Assembly (NCBI GenBank): GCA_016808115.1
Contig: JAEQBH010004115.1
Span: 124,001-188,000 of the forward strand
Reading direction: 5' to 3'
Source: Tetrastigma voinierianum
Lineage: Eukaryota > Streptophyta > Magnoliopsida > Vitales > Vitaceae
Length of the DNA: 64,000 bases
Below, in pieces: positions 23,397 through 35,361 of this stretch. Within the stretch, counting starts at the first letter, position 1. The number at the start of each line of letters is the position of its first letter. The notes beneath the pieces are model-generated. The model was not told the origin of the DNA, did no database searches, and saw only the letters and a program-made list of their open reading frames with translations. The translations under genes and the position numbers were made by a program.

Positions 23397-25059
23397 TGTC
23401 CAGTAAGTACAATTTAACCCCCATATTAGATGTGTTTGAGTAATTTTTTGATCACAATCATGCCATATCCAATTAAGTGTTCATGTTATTTAGTAATTAC
23501 TTTGTGCCATTTTGAGCATGTTTTGGTTGTTCAGAGGTATTATGCACTTTGTGGGCTTCAACCACACAATGAAATGATCAATCATGAGGCGGAAGTTTAG
23601 TCTCCAGCCACTGAAATGTTCAAAAAATCAATGGAAAAAACAAAGAAAGTGTGAAATAAGAGATGTGCTTGAAGACAGCATCTAGAGGCATGCAGGAACA
23701 AAGAAAACAGGAATTTCAAGAACCTGTTCGCAACCAATTGCACTAGCACTACAATCCAATCCCAGAAATGTCACCTTAGCAAACCACATGCAAAACTCAA
23801 TAGCCACATCAGCACCATTCATTAGCTTAAAATTAGTTAAATTCATCACATAAAATCATTAGCTTAGCTATAATTGTTAGCCAGCGAAATTCAACCTTGC
23901 CACTTTCTGCCAGAACCACAAATTTGCCACAACATCACACTGCTAGTTTTCACGCCACTCAGCTAACTCCGCTTAAATTGCCATAATTTAGCTACCTGTA
24001 GCTAAAATTCCTATGTGCCTCAGCCATGCTTTTGTAATTACCTGCAACCGCCTTCAAATCATGAATTACTCTCCTATCCTATAACTTAGCTTAGTTATTA
24101 GGTTTTGGTATTTTCATACCTCGAGAGGGCCTATAACAATTCTCATGCTTTGTAATAAAGTGAGGAGAGGAGGATAGAAGTGGAAGACAAGTTTTCGTGA
24201 TTTGCAGTTTTGTCATTTTGTAAATAAATTGTTTTAGTTTTGCTTTTTATTTTCTTTTCTCTCTCTCTCTCTTTCTTTCTCTTCTTTCTTTCATTTTCCT
24301 GTAATGCCAAACACACCTTTGAGATGACAACTCAAGAGTATGTGTCAAGCCTCTTTCCTTTGGAAACAGAAGCAGTTGGCTTTACGGTGGGTTAAGCATG
24401 TTGTCCTTTGTACTAAAAGCTCACGTAGTGTTTTTATGGCCCTTATTTTCAAATCTAAATGATAACATGATGTTATTTGTCAGTCAACATTCTCCATTCT
24501 TAGACGTTGTTCTTTAGATGGTTTAATAGCCTCTGAGGTAGCATTTACATGTTAGGTTCTTCAAATTAGGTTAAATAACATTGACTTTATTGTTTTGAAG
24601 CCAATACTCTCCATACTTTAGTAGTTCAGCATCAGCGCAGAGATGCACTGTGATTCTTTAGACGGTCTTTACTAGCCTCTAAAAATGATAATGCTGGAAT
24701 GTCAAAGGGTTTAAACAAAAAGGGGCCACAACCCGCATCCTGTTGACTACTAGGAGGATAAAACCTGAGGACATGTGTTTGCCCTAGCTTGTCAAGTTGG
24801 TGACCTAAATCTTCAAAGTTTGTTCTCTTCACTTAATTCTTGTGTTTACCATTTCCGCTTGTACTTCCATTTAAACCATTTACGCGCTTGACACAACCAA
24901 AAAGTCCAAATAGAAAGCTCTTACTGCGTCCACAAACCATTTCTGATGAAAACCCATCCCCTGTTCGAGACCCTAGACCACTGATAATCGCAAAGAGTCG
25001 ATCACGGCAAGAGAGGAACTTAGGTATATAACACGCGACTCGCCACCCTACCGTGGGCA
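23397..25059 (+). repeat. 5' LTR of the Athila element
   Basis: Shares its whole order of blocks with 31592-33300: 'gttttggttgtt', 'gatcaatcatg', 'tcctatcctataacttagc', a CT-rich stretch at about 24254-24295, 'ttctttagatgg', 'gataatg', and 'gaggaacttaggtatata' near the end. The CT-rich stretch sits just after 'ctttgtaataaag', where transcription starts would be plausible. Confidence 0.85.
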
Positions 25060-25070
25060 TCTAATCAAAA

Positions 25071-25088
25071 TGGCGCCCGCTGTCGGGA
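25071..25088 (+). promoter_or_regulatory. Primer-binding site, tRNA-Asp-like
   Basis: TGGCGCCCGCTGTCGGGA lies 11 bases after the LTR end. It resembles the tRNA-Asp-complementary site usual in Athila elements, with a few differences. Confidence 0.65.
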
Positions 25089-25429
25089 TGCAGCCTGACT
25101 ACTTGTCGGTGTTGAAACATATACTTGTGGATCCACATCACAAGTGAAAATCTTTTGATTTTTTTTGCAACTCGGGGCTGTTGTGAACCGGCAGCTAGTG
25201 CACTGACAAGAACTACACCGATTCGCCAGCTTTTCTATCGGGCCATTGAGCCATAGATTAGTTTTTAATTTTTCTTTAGCACCTTTGTTGGTTCTAACTG
25301 TTGTCCCTACAATTGTGTAACAACCGTGTATGCAAATCTGGATACATACTTCGTAGATCACAGATGTGTACACAACTGAACCACGGGAGGAAGCTTATAA
25401 AACAACCGACACTACGATCCACCCGAGGA

Positions 25430-26800
25430 ACAACAGAGCTAACCAGAACCTATGAATCCGTAAATGCATATAGAACTATGAGGGGATCACATCCACCCTC
25501 CCAGAGTTAGTGCCCTGGTCCTCAGATCATTCCTCCCCGTCGACGATGTAGCAAAGGAGGTCTTTATTCGTGCACCCTCTACTCCCTCACATATCATGGT
25601 ATGGAAAATGAAAATCCATACACTCATATAAGGGATTTTGAGGAGGTTTGCACTACCTTCAAGGAAGGTATGATGGACATGGATTTGCTGAAGTTAAAGG
25701 CATTTCCATTGACTCTAAAGGACAAGGCTGTTAGTGGCTCAACTCATCGAGGCCTAGAACCATTAGAAGTCAATCGAGTCAGCAGCCTAATTTTGAAAGT
25801 TCTTCAGCGTCAAGACCAATAATTTGAAAAGACAAATCTATACTTTGCAGCTCATGAAGGTGAGAAGTTCTACTAATGTTGGGAGAGGTTTTTTAGAGAC
25901 CATCGCGGAAGGTCCACCACGTGGTTTCGACACATGGATGTTGGTTAACCACTTATGGTGGAATGTCTCCCGCCATGAGACAACTCTTAGAAAACCATGT
26001 GGGAGACTTTCAAGCAAAACATCCTGATGGGTGTCCATGATTTAAATTACGGGTTTAAACTTCTATGTCAGATTTAACCCTGTAGAAATCGATAGATGAG
26101 ACCACCGGGTCAAATCCAAAGTTATGCACCGCCTGAAGACATAGAATGAGACGGTGGATTTTCACCCTAGTCGTGAAGGTAGAAGATGAGCTTGAAGGCA
26201 ACAGCTCCAAGAGGTGGCATGCAAAGGATCGACAACACCGGCACAACCTTAATCCCCTCGCACACAAATTTCCAATCCCCAAAGACACCTAATAGAACAA
26301 AGGTTCCATGACCCCCGCAAAGGAAGGATTTGATGCTCGAATAAACACACCAGAGACACCAAGCCCCAACAACAATGAAATGTCTTTATGGGAATACTTA
26401 CAATCCCAATTGGAGGAATCACCCACCTTGTAATACGCAGGCTGGAGACCAAACTCCCCGCTATGTACCACCAGAGCCAAGCCTCGCTGTTTCCTCACAG
26501 CTAACAACCACCATCCTCTTCTCCAATAGAGCAAGCCATATTGAATTTGAGTAAGGTGGTGGGCAACTTTGTTGAGGAACAAAAAGGAATTAATGTGCAA
26601 CTGGCACAAAGAATTGATACTGTAGAGAAAACATTGAATAAAAAATTTGATAACCTACAAGATTCACTACAAACATTAACAAGTTGCTGTGAGGGACAAG
26701 AGAAAGGGAGGTTTATCACAAACAGTTCCAAATCCCAAAGGAATTCATGAGGTGTGATCATCTAACAATTCGAATGGATGAGGTTAAGGCCATAATCACC
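25430..26800 (+). pseudogene. Athila gag remnant
   Basis: The frame at 25601-25822 gives ENPYTHIRDFEEVCTTFKEG, then LLKLKAFPLTLKDKA, the hallmark capsid block of Athila gag. The frame then breaks. Later pieces include a coiled segment at 26541-26750 (LAQRIDTVEKTLNKKFDNLQDSL), consistent with the downstream part of this gag. The normal protein packages element RNA into virus-like particles. Several frameshifts are present. Confidence 0.75.
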
Positions 26801-27019
26801 CCGAGAAAGTGAAAAGAGGTTGATCGCCTCATATGCCAAAACCCGGCTGAAGAACCTAGGCAAGGAGAAGAATTGCAACCCAGCCTATTCTCCTAGAGGA
26901 GGATTCAATGAAATACCGCATACCACCCCATTCCACAAGCACTTAGAGGTAAGAAGAAGGCACTCTCAACAAGCGTGCATTCTTGAGGTTTTAAGGCAAG
27001 TGAAGTGTTAACATATTCC

Positions 27020-27580
27020 ATCGGACTCCATCAAACAAGTTCCCGGCTATGCAAAATTTTTTGAAAGATTTTGTACAATTAAGAAGGGATTGTGGGCATT
27101 GAGAAGCATTTCTCACCGAACATGTCAAGATAACTGCTGGGCAACACCCCACAAGTACAAGGATCCTGTTCTCCCACAATACCGCTCATCGGGTGGGAAT
27201 CGCACAACGAGGCCATAGATTTAGGAGCCAAGTGGTGGATCTTATGCCATTTTCAAGATAAGCAAATAGGTTTAGTGAACTAAAACCTACCTCAATCACA
27301 CTCCCATTGGCCATAGATCCGTGAAAATCCCTAAGGGGATAGTTGAGGATGTCCTCTAAGATGACAAATTCTACTACCCAAGATTGCGGGTACTCATTGA
27401 CCAACCACCCGTTACGTAACCCAATCATGTGCCAATCATCTTGGGGGGAAATATTCTCTGCCACCGCCAATGCAATAATAAATTGTCGAATGGAGTCATG
27501 CAATTAACTTTTGGTAACATGACTATGGGAGTTGAATATCTTTCTATATTTGAACAACAAACATTGAGTCGCTAGAAATT
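27020..27580 (+). pseudogene. Athila protease region remnant
   Basis: Fragments in changing frames follow the family order: a gag end with a YAKFFE-like trace, FVQLRRD near 27070, ELKPTSITLPLA near 27280, the GR-type 'IVNQPPV' trace near 27395, then 'ATANAIIN' and 'GVMQLTFGNMT' at about 27465-27520. This is the linker before reverse transcriptase in Athila. The catalytic aspartate loop is not readable in one frame. Confidence 0.7.
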
Positions 27581-28065
27581 GAAAATCAAATCTCCTGATG
27601 AGGTTGTTTCATTTGATCGTTGTGCAGTACAAAAGGTGCTAATAGAAAAGCAAGGAGTGATCAGCCAAGAAAATGAAGAATTGGTCTTGCCATCAACACC
27701 TATCGCAACCAATTCCACACTCACGTCGTCACGCAGGAACAAATTCAACTTATGGCCACCCAACATCATGGTTTCAACCCAAAGCCACTCGTGCATGGGT
27801 CGAGTGGTGATCATCCTCCCTGATCCCCCCTTGAGTATTTTCTAACTCGAACTCGTCGGTTTCAAACCGACCATGTTTCACAATTTTTAATTTTTGTCAT
27901 ATATTAGTCAATTTTGTCAATGTAGTTATTTTCTAAAATTTTTGTAACTTCAGATAATTTTTATATAGTTTTTATAGTATCGTATTGTGTATTAGATTTT
28001 AAGAGAAAATAAATTTATGTTAAAATTCATAATAGAGTATAATTTTTTTAGTATGTAATTAAAAC
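27581..28065 (+). other. Junction where Athila RT, RNase H and integrase are missing
   Basis: An 88-residue frame at 27579-27845 follows the protease; it may combine the start of the lost RT region with the end of pol. An AT-rich untranslated stretch follows at 27850-28060. No YxDD box, RNase H or integrase zinc motif is present in the 500 bases between protease and env-like frame. Confidence 0.65.
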
Positions 28066-30230
28066 TTGATGAGTCATAGAAGGCCTGCACATTGGGGGCC
28101 AATTACCGGGAGTAGCAAAAAAGACACAATGGACTTTTCGATTGCCGAGGGATGTCTATTTAAACAGGGGAGGGGTTTGCAACAAAACCATCAGATTCTC
28201 CCACCTCCTCCCCTTGTTCCCTGGGAAACTAGCACTCAGCCAAGCAAATGCCCCGGAGCCCCCCCACTGTCGCTCAGGCCCCTGAGCCCGGGCCCAAGAC
28301 CGCCGGCCCCCGCATCCCGCCATCAGACACTGGGGAGTCGAGCCTCCACAGCCGCCTTGCCCCGAGCAAGGCCCAAGCCTCACCACACGCGCACTAGGCC
28401 CAGCCACATCGCGTAGCCCCGGGTTCATTCCGTACCCGCCCCCAAAAGGCCTGGTATCCATCGAGCCCGATTTATCCTGCCTCAGCAATGATTTCAGCTT
28501 TCGGGCCATCGAGCCCCGGTCGCGAGGTATTCAGAGAAGTCCAAAGAAATTCCTCCGCAGAGATCTCGCAGGTATTCAGAGAGCTTCTCGTGATCGTAGG
28601 TACAGACCCCAAACATATTCAAGTGAGTCTAATGATTTTCAGCCAGCTTTTTATTTTATATCCAGATATGGTCCGCATCGCGGGGTGGGTTCAGGCTCCT
28701 CGCCCTGGGTGAGGCTTGCGTAGCACAACCCGAGCCAGGTCGCAGCCATCTCGCACTCCGCAAGATCAGAGCACCCACCCCCGCCCCCGAGGCCGCACCG
28801 ATGAGCCTCGATTCGGGACGCCATTGCGACACCTGACGGACCCCGGCCCCATCCCCGCACCTCGTAGGAGCCAGAGGGCCCGGCCTGCCTGCCCGCACCG
28901 GCCCAAAGAAGTCATCATCTTCGACCGCCACCATCACCGTCGCACGCCCGAGACGACACCTTCACCACCCATCACCCGCCCTCGCCGGATCGAGGCCTAT
29001 GTTCGTAGGACACCCCCATTCCCGGGAAGAATGCAGCATATACTTAGCCGACTCTCATTTCCCGCCAGAGAGTCGCCTTATCGACGCTCCCGGATCACGG
29101 CCTAATCTCGCATACCGTGAGAGTCGACGCGATCGCATCGAGAGGGCTCGCCTCCTCCCATTTATGACCCACTCCACAGCTTTATCACCCGAGAGCGGTC
29201 CGCAGGCTCTACCACTCCACGACTTCTCTGATGCGATGGTCCACTGGAGATCCATTTCAGGATAGATGACCGCCGTGGTGTACTCACCCAATGCTATACC
29301 AGCGAAATTTCTCAGATTATGAGATACCGCCGCTCACGGCCGAGGTGGGTTATAGAGATCGCCCCACCTCCGCCCCGCAGCGCAAGGTTAGAGCACCGGC
29401 CGTGGATGCTACAACTGTCCGGGCCCTTATCTGAGGGCAAACCCGCCATATGTCGCTTCATCGACCATCTCGTCACAGACCGCTTATTCCTCTCGCAAAG
29501 ATTATGTGCGCAGGAGGACCTATCCCCGAGGCACACGGGATTCGGCAATTTCTGGTTTATCTATCCGAGTCAGATGACTTCGCCTACAGCTGAGAGAAGG
29601 TCCATAGAGAGACCTCGTGACGCCAAGCAGAGAGCATACCACTCTGCGCCAGGCTTCTTTCCTATGTTCTGGAAGGTGATGTGGATTTAAGAGGAGCCCG
29701 GGATAGAGATGCGAGACGTATGCCTACATGGGGTAGGGCAGTGGATCCAAGATGACGATGGCCTCGTCCATTTCCCATACACGCTACCGAGACCAGAGGA
29801 GGTAATCGGGGTGAGGAGGCTAAGGATGCACACGAGATGATCCACCGCTCCCGCACCGAGGTACGCAGGAGTCCCACCTTATTTCCGTATCGCTCCCTCC
29901 ACCTCCTCCACCTACTACTTCAGCTACAGCCCCTACAGATACTACTCCCTGCCTTCATATTCAAAGACACCGGGCCTGTTCTGAGTAGCTACACATGTCA
30001 GCTCCTCGAGGGAGACGGCCGTGAGGATGGATGCGTATCCGCACACTATACCACTCAGCAAATTTCAAAGATGCAAAGACATGACCGTAGAGATTATTCG
30101 AAATAGCCACTTTGGACGCGCCATTCCATGCTTCACTGCATCACGACCCACCCGGGGTCTTCCTCCTCATGATCCCACCGAGAGAGGAGCCTCACACCGA
30201 TGCCTCATTGGATAGATCCCGCAAAGAATA
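28066..30230 (+). pseudogene. Env-like third open frame of the Athila element (degenerate)
   Basis: A GC-rich block of about 2.2 kb with a proline-rich start (28200-28420) and a charged middle. The best family signature is near 29590-29680: EKVHRE, then ESIPL, then RLLSYVLEG across a stop. This matches the conserved EKVH...IPLL...RLL...LE core of the third frame of plant Athila elements. That protein was called env-like from its position; its function is unknown. The ending has a histidine/proline-rich tail near 30240. Stops and frameshifts occur throughout. Confidence 0.5.
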
Positions 30231-31591
30231 AGAAGTGGTTTCACCACCACCACCACACAAAGAAGGAGGTGAGCCAGTCTCTTTTCGGTTTTATGGATAG
30301 TTTTCACTTTATCAACCGCCTACTAATTTTGATTATGATTTTTCAGATTAGCCATAGTAAAGTGCAAGTGATATGTTTTGCAGAGCCCGTTATGCATGTA
30401 TTAGTTATTTGCCATATCAAAAGTTACTCGATTTATATATATATATATTCGCTGCATATCAGGTTTACTGTGTCCCTATGCAAGGTGTATGTGTTTTTCA
30501 AAACTACATAATTAAATTGCTTCTAAATCAATAGAATTGCTTCCAAATCAACAAATTGAATTTGCTTTTAAATCGATAATTGAATCATCATATTTGTCAC
30601 CTATATGTTGGGAGCAAATGCCATGCTTGAAACAATTTGTGTTCACCACTGCCCAAAGATGCTCAACTTGAAAATTTCCCTGCGTTAATTCATACTTAAT
30701 CGCACTCTAGATTGCTTCATAATAGTCAGGAATTTGTATGCTTTCTTCCACTTTGCAAAACCGGCCTTAGGGTATGCTACAACCTAGGGATAGGTTTGAG
30801 CATCTACATTCAAGACCAATGTTGCCTTCCAAAAAGGAAAAGAAAAGAAAAAGAAAAGAAAGCGTAAAGAAAAGAAAAGAAAAGAAGAAAATAAAGTCAT
30901 GAAATTCGCTTTGAAACCCGAGCACCCAGCCCGAGGGTGTATGGCTACTTAAAGCTCTCTGAAACCCACGCCTAAGCCTTAATTGGTCAGAGAGTCATCG
31001 ACGTAGTTCGTTAAGGCATGGGGTGGATAGGAAGTGAAGTTTAATGACTTGTGGATGCTTAATTCAAGTCATTCGAGTCCGTGAAGCCTTTAGAGTTAGT
31101 GGTCATCGTATCCTTTTGGCTTCGATGCCCTTAAACCTTAATTGCTGGGAGTCATCGGGTGGACTCCGCTATAACCCGACTCGTGAAGCTCTGATTTAAG
31201 CATTGCACCCTACGATGATGAATAAAGAAAGAAAAGTGTAACTAGCCCTATCTAGGTTGTTCAACAAATCCTAAGGCCATGTCAGTTAGCCTGGGAAACA
31301 AATTTTCATGCGCTTATCGCTTAATCCTAAGCATAAAAAGTTAACCATTAATTTAGGTGGAAATCCGCTGAAAATCATGGAAACAAAGGTCGTTTCTTAA
31401 AAATCGTTTCTTTATGGACTTTATTCTCAGATATAGGTGTTCAAATGTTGACTTCAATTGTTCAATTTTAAAGTAATGTTAGTTTGTATATAAGTACACA
31501 ACCTGGTCAACAACCTTTTGAAAATCAATTCTCATGCATCTCAATTTTCTTTTGCATTGCAAGGACTAGCAACGTTCGTCAGGGGTGTGAT
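30231..31591 (+). other. 3' untranslated internal region of the Athila element
   Basis: Includes a TA run at about 30437-30450, an A-rich AAAAG repeat at about 30830-30895, and 'gagtcatcg' and 'aaccttaatt' phrases that recur at about 30975 and 31135. It ends in the purine-rich 'aggggtgtga' just before the LTR, a candidate polypurine tract for plus-strand synthesis. No gene. Confidence 0.6.
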
Positions 31592-33300
31592 TGTCCAAAA
31601 AGGGCTGTAATTCTCAACCCCATATTAATAGATAGGTTTTTAGCAATTCTTTGATCATTAATCATGTCATATATCCCAATTCGAAGTGTTCATGTTATCT
31701 TAGTAACACTTATGCCATTTGAGCATGTTTTGGTTGTTTCAGAGAGATTTATGCACTTCTAGGCTTCAACCACAATGCAAATGATCAATCATGGAGGCCG
31801 GGCTTTAGCCTCTACCATCAATGCCCCAAAAATCACTAAAAACAGCGAAAAGTGTGGGAAATGAGATGCAGTTGAAGACAGGACGAGAGGCATGCAGGAA
31901 CAGCAAAACAGGAATTTTCGCAACCTGTTCGCAACCAATTCGCAATCTTAGCGAATTTCGCAACCAACTCGCAAACAGTTCGCAATCTTAGCAACCATTG
32001 CGAAATTCGCTAGCCACATTGCACTATTCATTAGCGAAAATGAAGGAATTCGCTTCTCACATAAAAAGCTAGCTTAATTTGCTCCCCGCTTAGCTAGCGA
32101 AATTCGCAACCCTGCCACTCGCTAGAACCTTGCCAAATTACAAACATTGCCACTGCTGTTCACTGCCACTCTCGCAAACTCCGCCAAATTGGCTAATTTA
32201 GCTAAATCTCAGAGCGGCTCTATGTGCCCCGCCATGCTTTGTACTAATGCAAACCGCCCAAACTTGGTGAATTACTCTCCTATCCTATAACTTAGCTTAG
32301 TTATTAGGGTTTTTGGTATTTTCATACCTTGAGGAGGCCTATAAATACCCCTCATGCTTTGTAATAAAGGGAGGAGAGGAGGATAGAAGGGAAGACAAGT
32401 TTTTGGTGATTTGTAAGTTTTTTACTGCTTTTGTAAATAAATTGTTTTTAGTTTTGCTTTTATTTATTTTCTCTCTTTTCTCTCTTCTCTCTCTTCTTTC
32501 TCTCTTCTTTCTTTCACTTTCCCGGCTGCCAAACACACCTCTTGAGGATGACAACTCAAGAGATGCTTGGCTGCTTCTTCCTTTGAAGAGCAAGGAAGCT
32601 AGTTTCATGCTCGGTTAAGCATGTTGTCCTCTCACTAAAAGTCACGGGTAGCGTATGATACTATTTTCAAAATTCAGTTGCATAACATGGATGTTATTGT
32701 CTCGCTAATACTTCCACATGCTTAGGGATCGTTGTTCTTTAGATGGTTTTTACGAGTTTCCGAGGTAGCATTACTATTGAGCTGTGGTTCTTCAAATTAG
32801 TGGTTAAATAACATTGACTTTATTGTTTCGCTAATACTCTCCATACTTTGTGGTTCGCTCTGAGAGATGCACCGTGATTCTTTAGATGGTCTTTACTAGC
32901 CTCTAAAAATGATAATGGAATGTTAGGGGTTTTAAACAAAAAAGGGCCATAACTCCATCCTGTCGACTCTCACGTAGGAGGATAAAACCGTGAACATGTG
33001 TTTGCCCTAGCTTGCTAAGTCATGACCTAAATCTTCAAAGTTTAATTTCTTCACTTTAAATTTCAGTTTTTACCATTTCCGCTTTTGCAATTTCATTAAA
33101 CCATTTACAAATTTTCGACACAAATCTAAAAGTCCAAATAGAAAGCCTTACCTTCACGCCTAATGCAAACTTACTTTAGGATGAAAACCCATCCTCGTGT
33201 TCGAATCTCTTAGACCACTATAAGATCAAGCAAAGAGCTCGACCACGGCAGGAGGAACTTAGGTATATAAATAAGCTGATTCAGCCACCTCACCGTGGCA
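31592..33300 (+). repeat. 3' LTR of the Athila element
   Basis: Begins TGTCCAAAAAGGGC and ends CCGTGGCA. It matches the 5' LTR over its full length, with many indels. A distinct feature is a cluster of 'gcgaaattcgcaacc'-like phrases at 31915-32110, which is weaker in the other copy. Confidence 0.85.
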
Positions 33301-34305
33301 CGAATCAAGAAGGAAGATCCAAATCACCAAAGGGGCTCCGTGGATCGCCTGTGAAATAAATAAACCCCCGGCCGGTAGCCGTCGGATTGAAAAGACGCAG
33401 GAGCAAAGCCACATTAGGACGCTACACCCCCGTCTCTAAAAAGACCAAAGAAACCCACTAAAATGCCCCAACCATCGGGGCTGGAAGGGGCGCATATGAA
33501 AATGTCAAGAACCCGTTTGATGAAAGGGTGCAATGGGAAACGGAGGCCGCTATCAAAGGCGACTAAAACATACCATTCCCGGGCACCTGAGGTAACGAAC
33601 GAGTCAAAAAATCAGAGACCATATACGAACACCGCCAGAAGAGGCCAGTATCGCTCAACAAAAGTAGACTCATATAAAGGGCCAACACTACTGGGGCCCA
33701 CCTTCGCAGAATGTCGAACGGCGGTCCTGAGATAATCCGAACCCCTAGGATATTTGATCAAGTTTATCTTCCTTTTTCCCTACCTATGGAAGGAGGCGCC
33801 CGAGCGTGATGAGTCCACAACGATCACTAAATGTTTAAACGCCTCACCGCCGGACCCAGATCAACAGAGGAATCATCGCTCGATACGCAAAGAGGAAGGA
33901 CGTTGTGAATCTATGACGTGAACGCCAAACGAATCCGCACGACGAATCTAGGGCCTCACAGTTAATCTAAAGCAAACACGACAGATCCACGCCAAGGCCT
34001 TAATGAAAAAGAAGACACCAAAGGGACCAACACTCCAATGAGAGCAAAACTGTAATTAAATATAAGAACGCTAAGAATGAGAAGACATGCGGGGAAGTTA
34101 TGAGGCTAAAGGAAGTCAGAACTGAGGAGGTCGACAAGAAACAAGGGAAAACAAAGAGAGTATGAAAAACAAGCACGAACTTAAGAGCCATCATTAACCT
34201 ATGACTAAGGACGTTAATCCACACCCGAAAGCGCACACGGGAAACAACAACCGCCGCAGATTAATCGTACGCCTGCCCACGCAACCGGGCATACCGCGGC
34301 CGGGG
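33301..34305 (+). other. Tat internal sequence right of the Athila insertion
   Basis: Purine-rich noncoding sequence up to the 3' LTR. The frame at 33463-33735 matches nothing known. The expected polypurine tract is not clear; 'gcggccggggcaa' directly before the LTR is the nearest candidate. Confidence 0.5.
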
Positions 34306-35029
34306 CAACCGATAAGATATAGAAATGGCCGGGCATTTCACTCAAGCCAAGACAAAAATAGCAGGGCGGCCGTACATGTCCGTATCCTTCTATAACAAAT
34401 TCTCAAACCAAAGCTCGTAGCCTGCTAGGTCCAGAACATGGAATTGAAGGACAAGAGCCCATACAAGGCTACCAACTATATCCCTACAAACAACGGATGA
34501 TAGGATATGCCTCCCTAAGAGACGTCCATCAAGTCCTATTATGTGCCAGAAAGCAGAAAGTGCATCAAAAAACCGTTAGTTGATATCTCTCAATAAGGAA
34601 GGAGGATTACTCCAAATAAACTCATTGACTAATCCATTGTTAACTGCGATGACTACGTGAGAAAACTGATCCTCCAAAGGGAAGAACCCCTAATCATCGT
34701 CCAAATTGGATGAAGACCCATTACAAATACAAGGCCGCTCCTGCACTAAAAGGTACGCCAAAACTAAGCAAAGAAAAGACTCTTTCTCCCTTCTCTCAGA
34801 CGAGACCTGACTTAGGCATCGGAGCGGTCCCGGGCGAAGCCCTCGTCGGCCCCTCTTCCTTTTGTTTTCCTCGCAGAACGAGCCGCGACTTAATCTGGGC
34901 CGACTAGCATCGCGAAGATTCCTCTCCCAGCCCAAACGATCCGGCGTCCATCGGTTTGGCCCCACAGCTGTCTTGGCTCAACCCAACGACCGACCGCGCT
35001 CCGTACTCCCGCCCTGCGGCGCATCATCA
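34306..35029 (+). repeat. 3' LTR of the Tat element
   Basis: Begins at about 'caaccgataagatatagaaatgg' and ends CATCATCA. It matches 11455-12178 along its length. The terminal TG is not preserved at the left end, so the start is placed by alignment. Confidence 0.82.
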
Positions 35030-35361
35030 TGTAAGTTGTAAATTGACTTATATGTAAAAAGAAAAGGAGAAGTTTCTATTCCTATTTCTATTTGTGCCTT
35101 TTATAAATTCTACACTAACTTTTCATTATTATTTATATTGGTTAGTAGCACTTTTGAGACATCTAGAATCAATTGAGAAAATTATGGCAGGTGTGTTATT
35201 TAGAAAGATTTTTTTTTTTTACAATAGTTTTGAAGTATCTTGTTATAAAATTTTAGTTGAAAACAAGCATTTTCTAAATTATTATTCAATAATCTTAGTT
35301 TATTGTGAAATATTAATTATGTACTTTTCTCTTGTCTTAGATACATAAGAACAAAAAGTCA
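35030..35361 (+). promoter_or_regulatory. Remaining proximal upstream region of the F-box gene
   Basis: About 330 AT-rich bases between the Tat element and the ATG at 35362. They include the third copy of the 'aaaaggagaagtttct' repeat whose other copies lie left of the insertion. No distinct TATA box or operator is assigned; everything further upstream has been displaced by 23.6 kb. Confidence 0.4.

Larger units (their letters stand above)
23397..33300 (+). mobile_element. Athila-lineage Ty3/gypsy element nested in the Tat element, internally deleted
   Basis: Two related LTRs (23397-25059 and 31592-33300) start TGTCCA and end GTGG(G)CA. The left one is followed by a TGGCGCC primer site. Gag and protease are on the plus strand, then AT-rich spacer, then a GC-rich env-like frame, then a leader-like region and the 3' LTR. 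The reverse transcriptase, RNase H and integrase that should follow the protease are missing. The element would depend on enzymes from relatives. No matching 5-bp target duplication was found (attag against cgaat). Confidence 0.85.
11455..35029 (+). mobile_element. Tat-lineage (Ogre/Retand-like) Ty3/gypsy retrotransposon with a nested Athila element
   Basis: Bounded by two related LTRs of 724 bp each by my boundaries (11455-12178 and 34306-35029). A tRNA-Arg-like primer site follows the left LTR. Internal order is gag region, protease, reverse transcriptase, RNase H and integrase on the plus strand, ending near 17615. A long noncoding or antisense region with tandem arrays follows, as is typical of large Tat elements. 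About 9.9 kb of the 23.6 kb is a later Athila insertion at 23397-33300, so the element itself is about 13.7 kb. No clear target duplication was found ('attag' on the left, 'tgtaa' on the right), so boundaries are accurate only to a few bases. All coding regions carry frameshifts, and the element cannot be autonomous as read. It sits about 330 bases upstream of the F-box start codon at 35362. Confidence 0.85.

Noticed and set aside
23392..33305. Target-site duplication of the Athila element
   Set aside because: The flanking five bases (attag, cgaat) do not match at any nearby offset.
11450..35034. Target-site duplication of the Tat element
   Set aside because: Flanks attag and tgtaa do not match, and the left end of the 3' LTR is degraded, so no claim is made.
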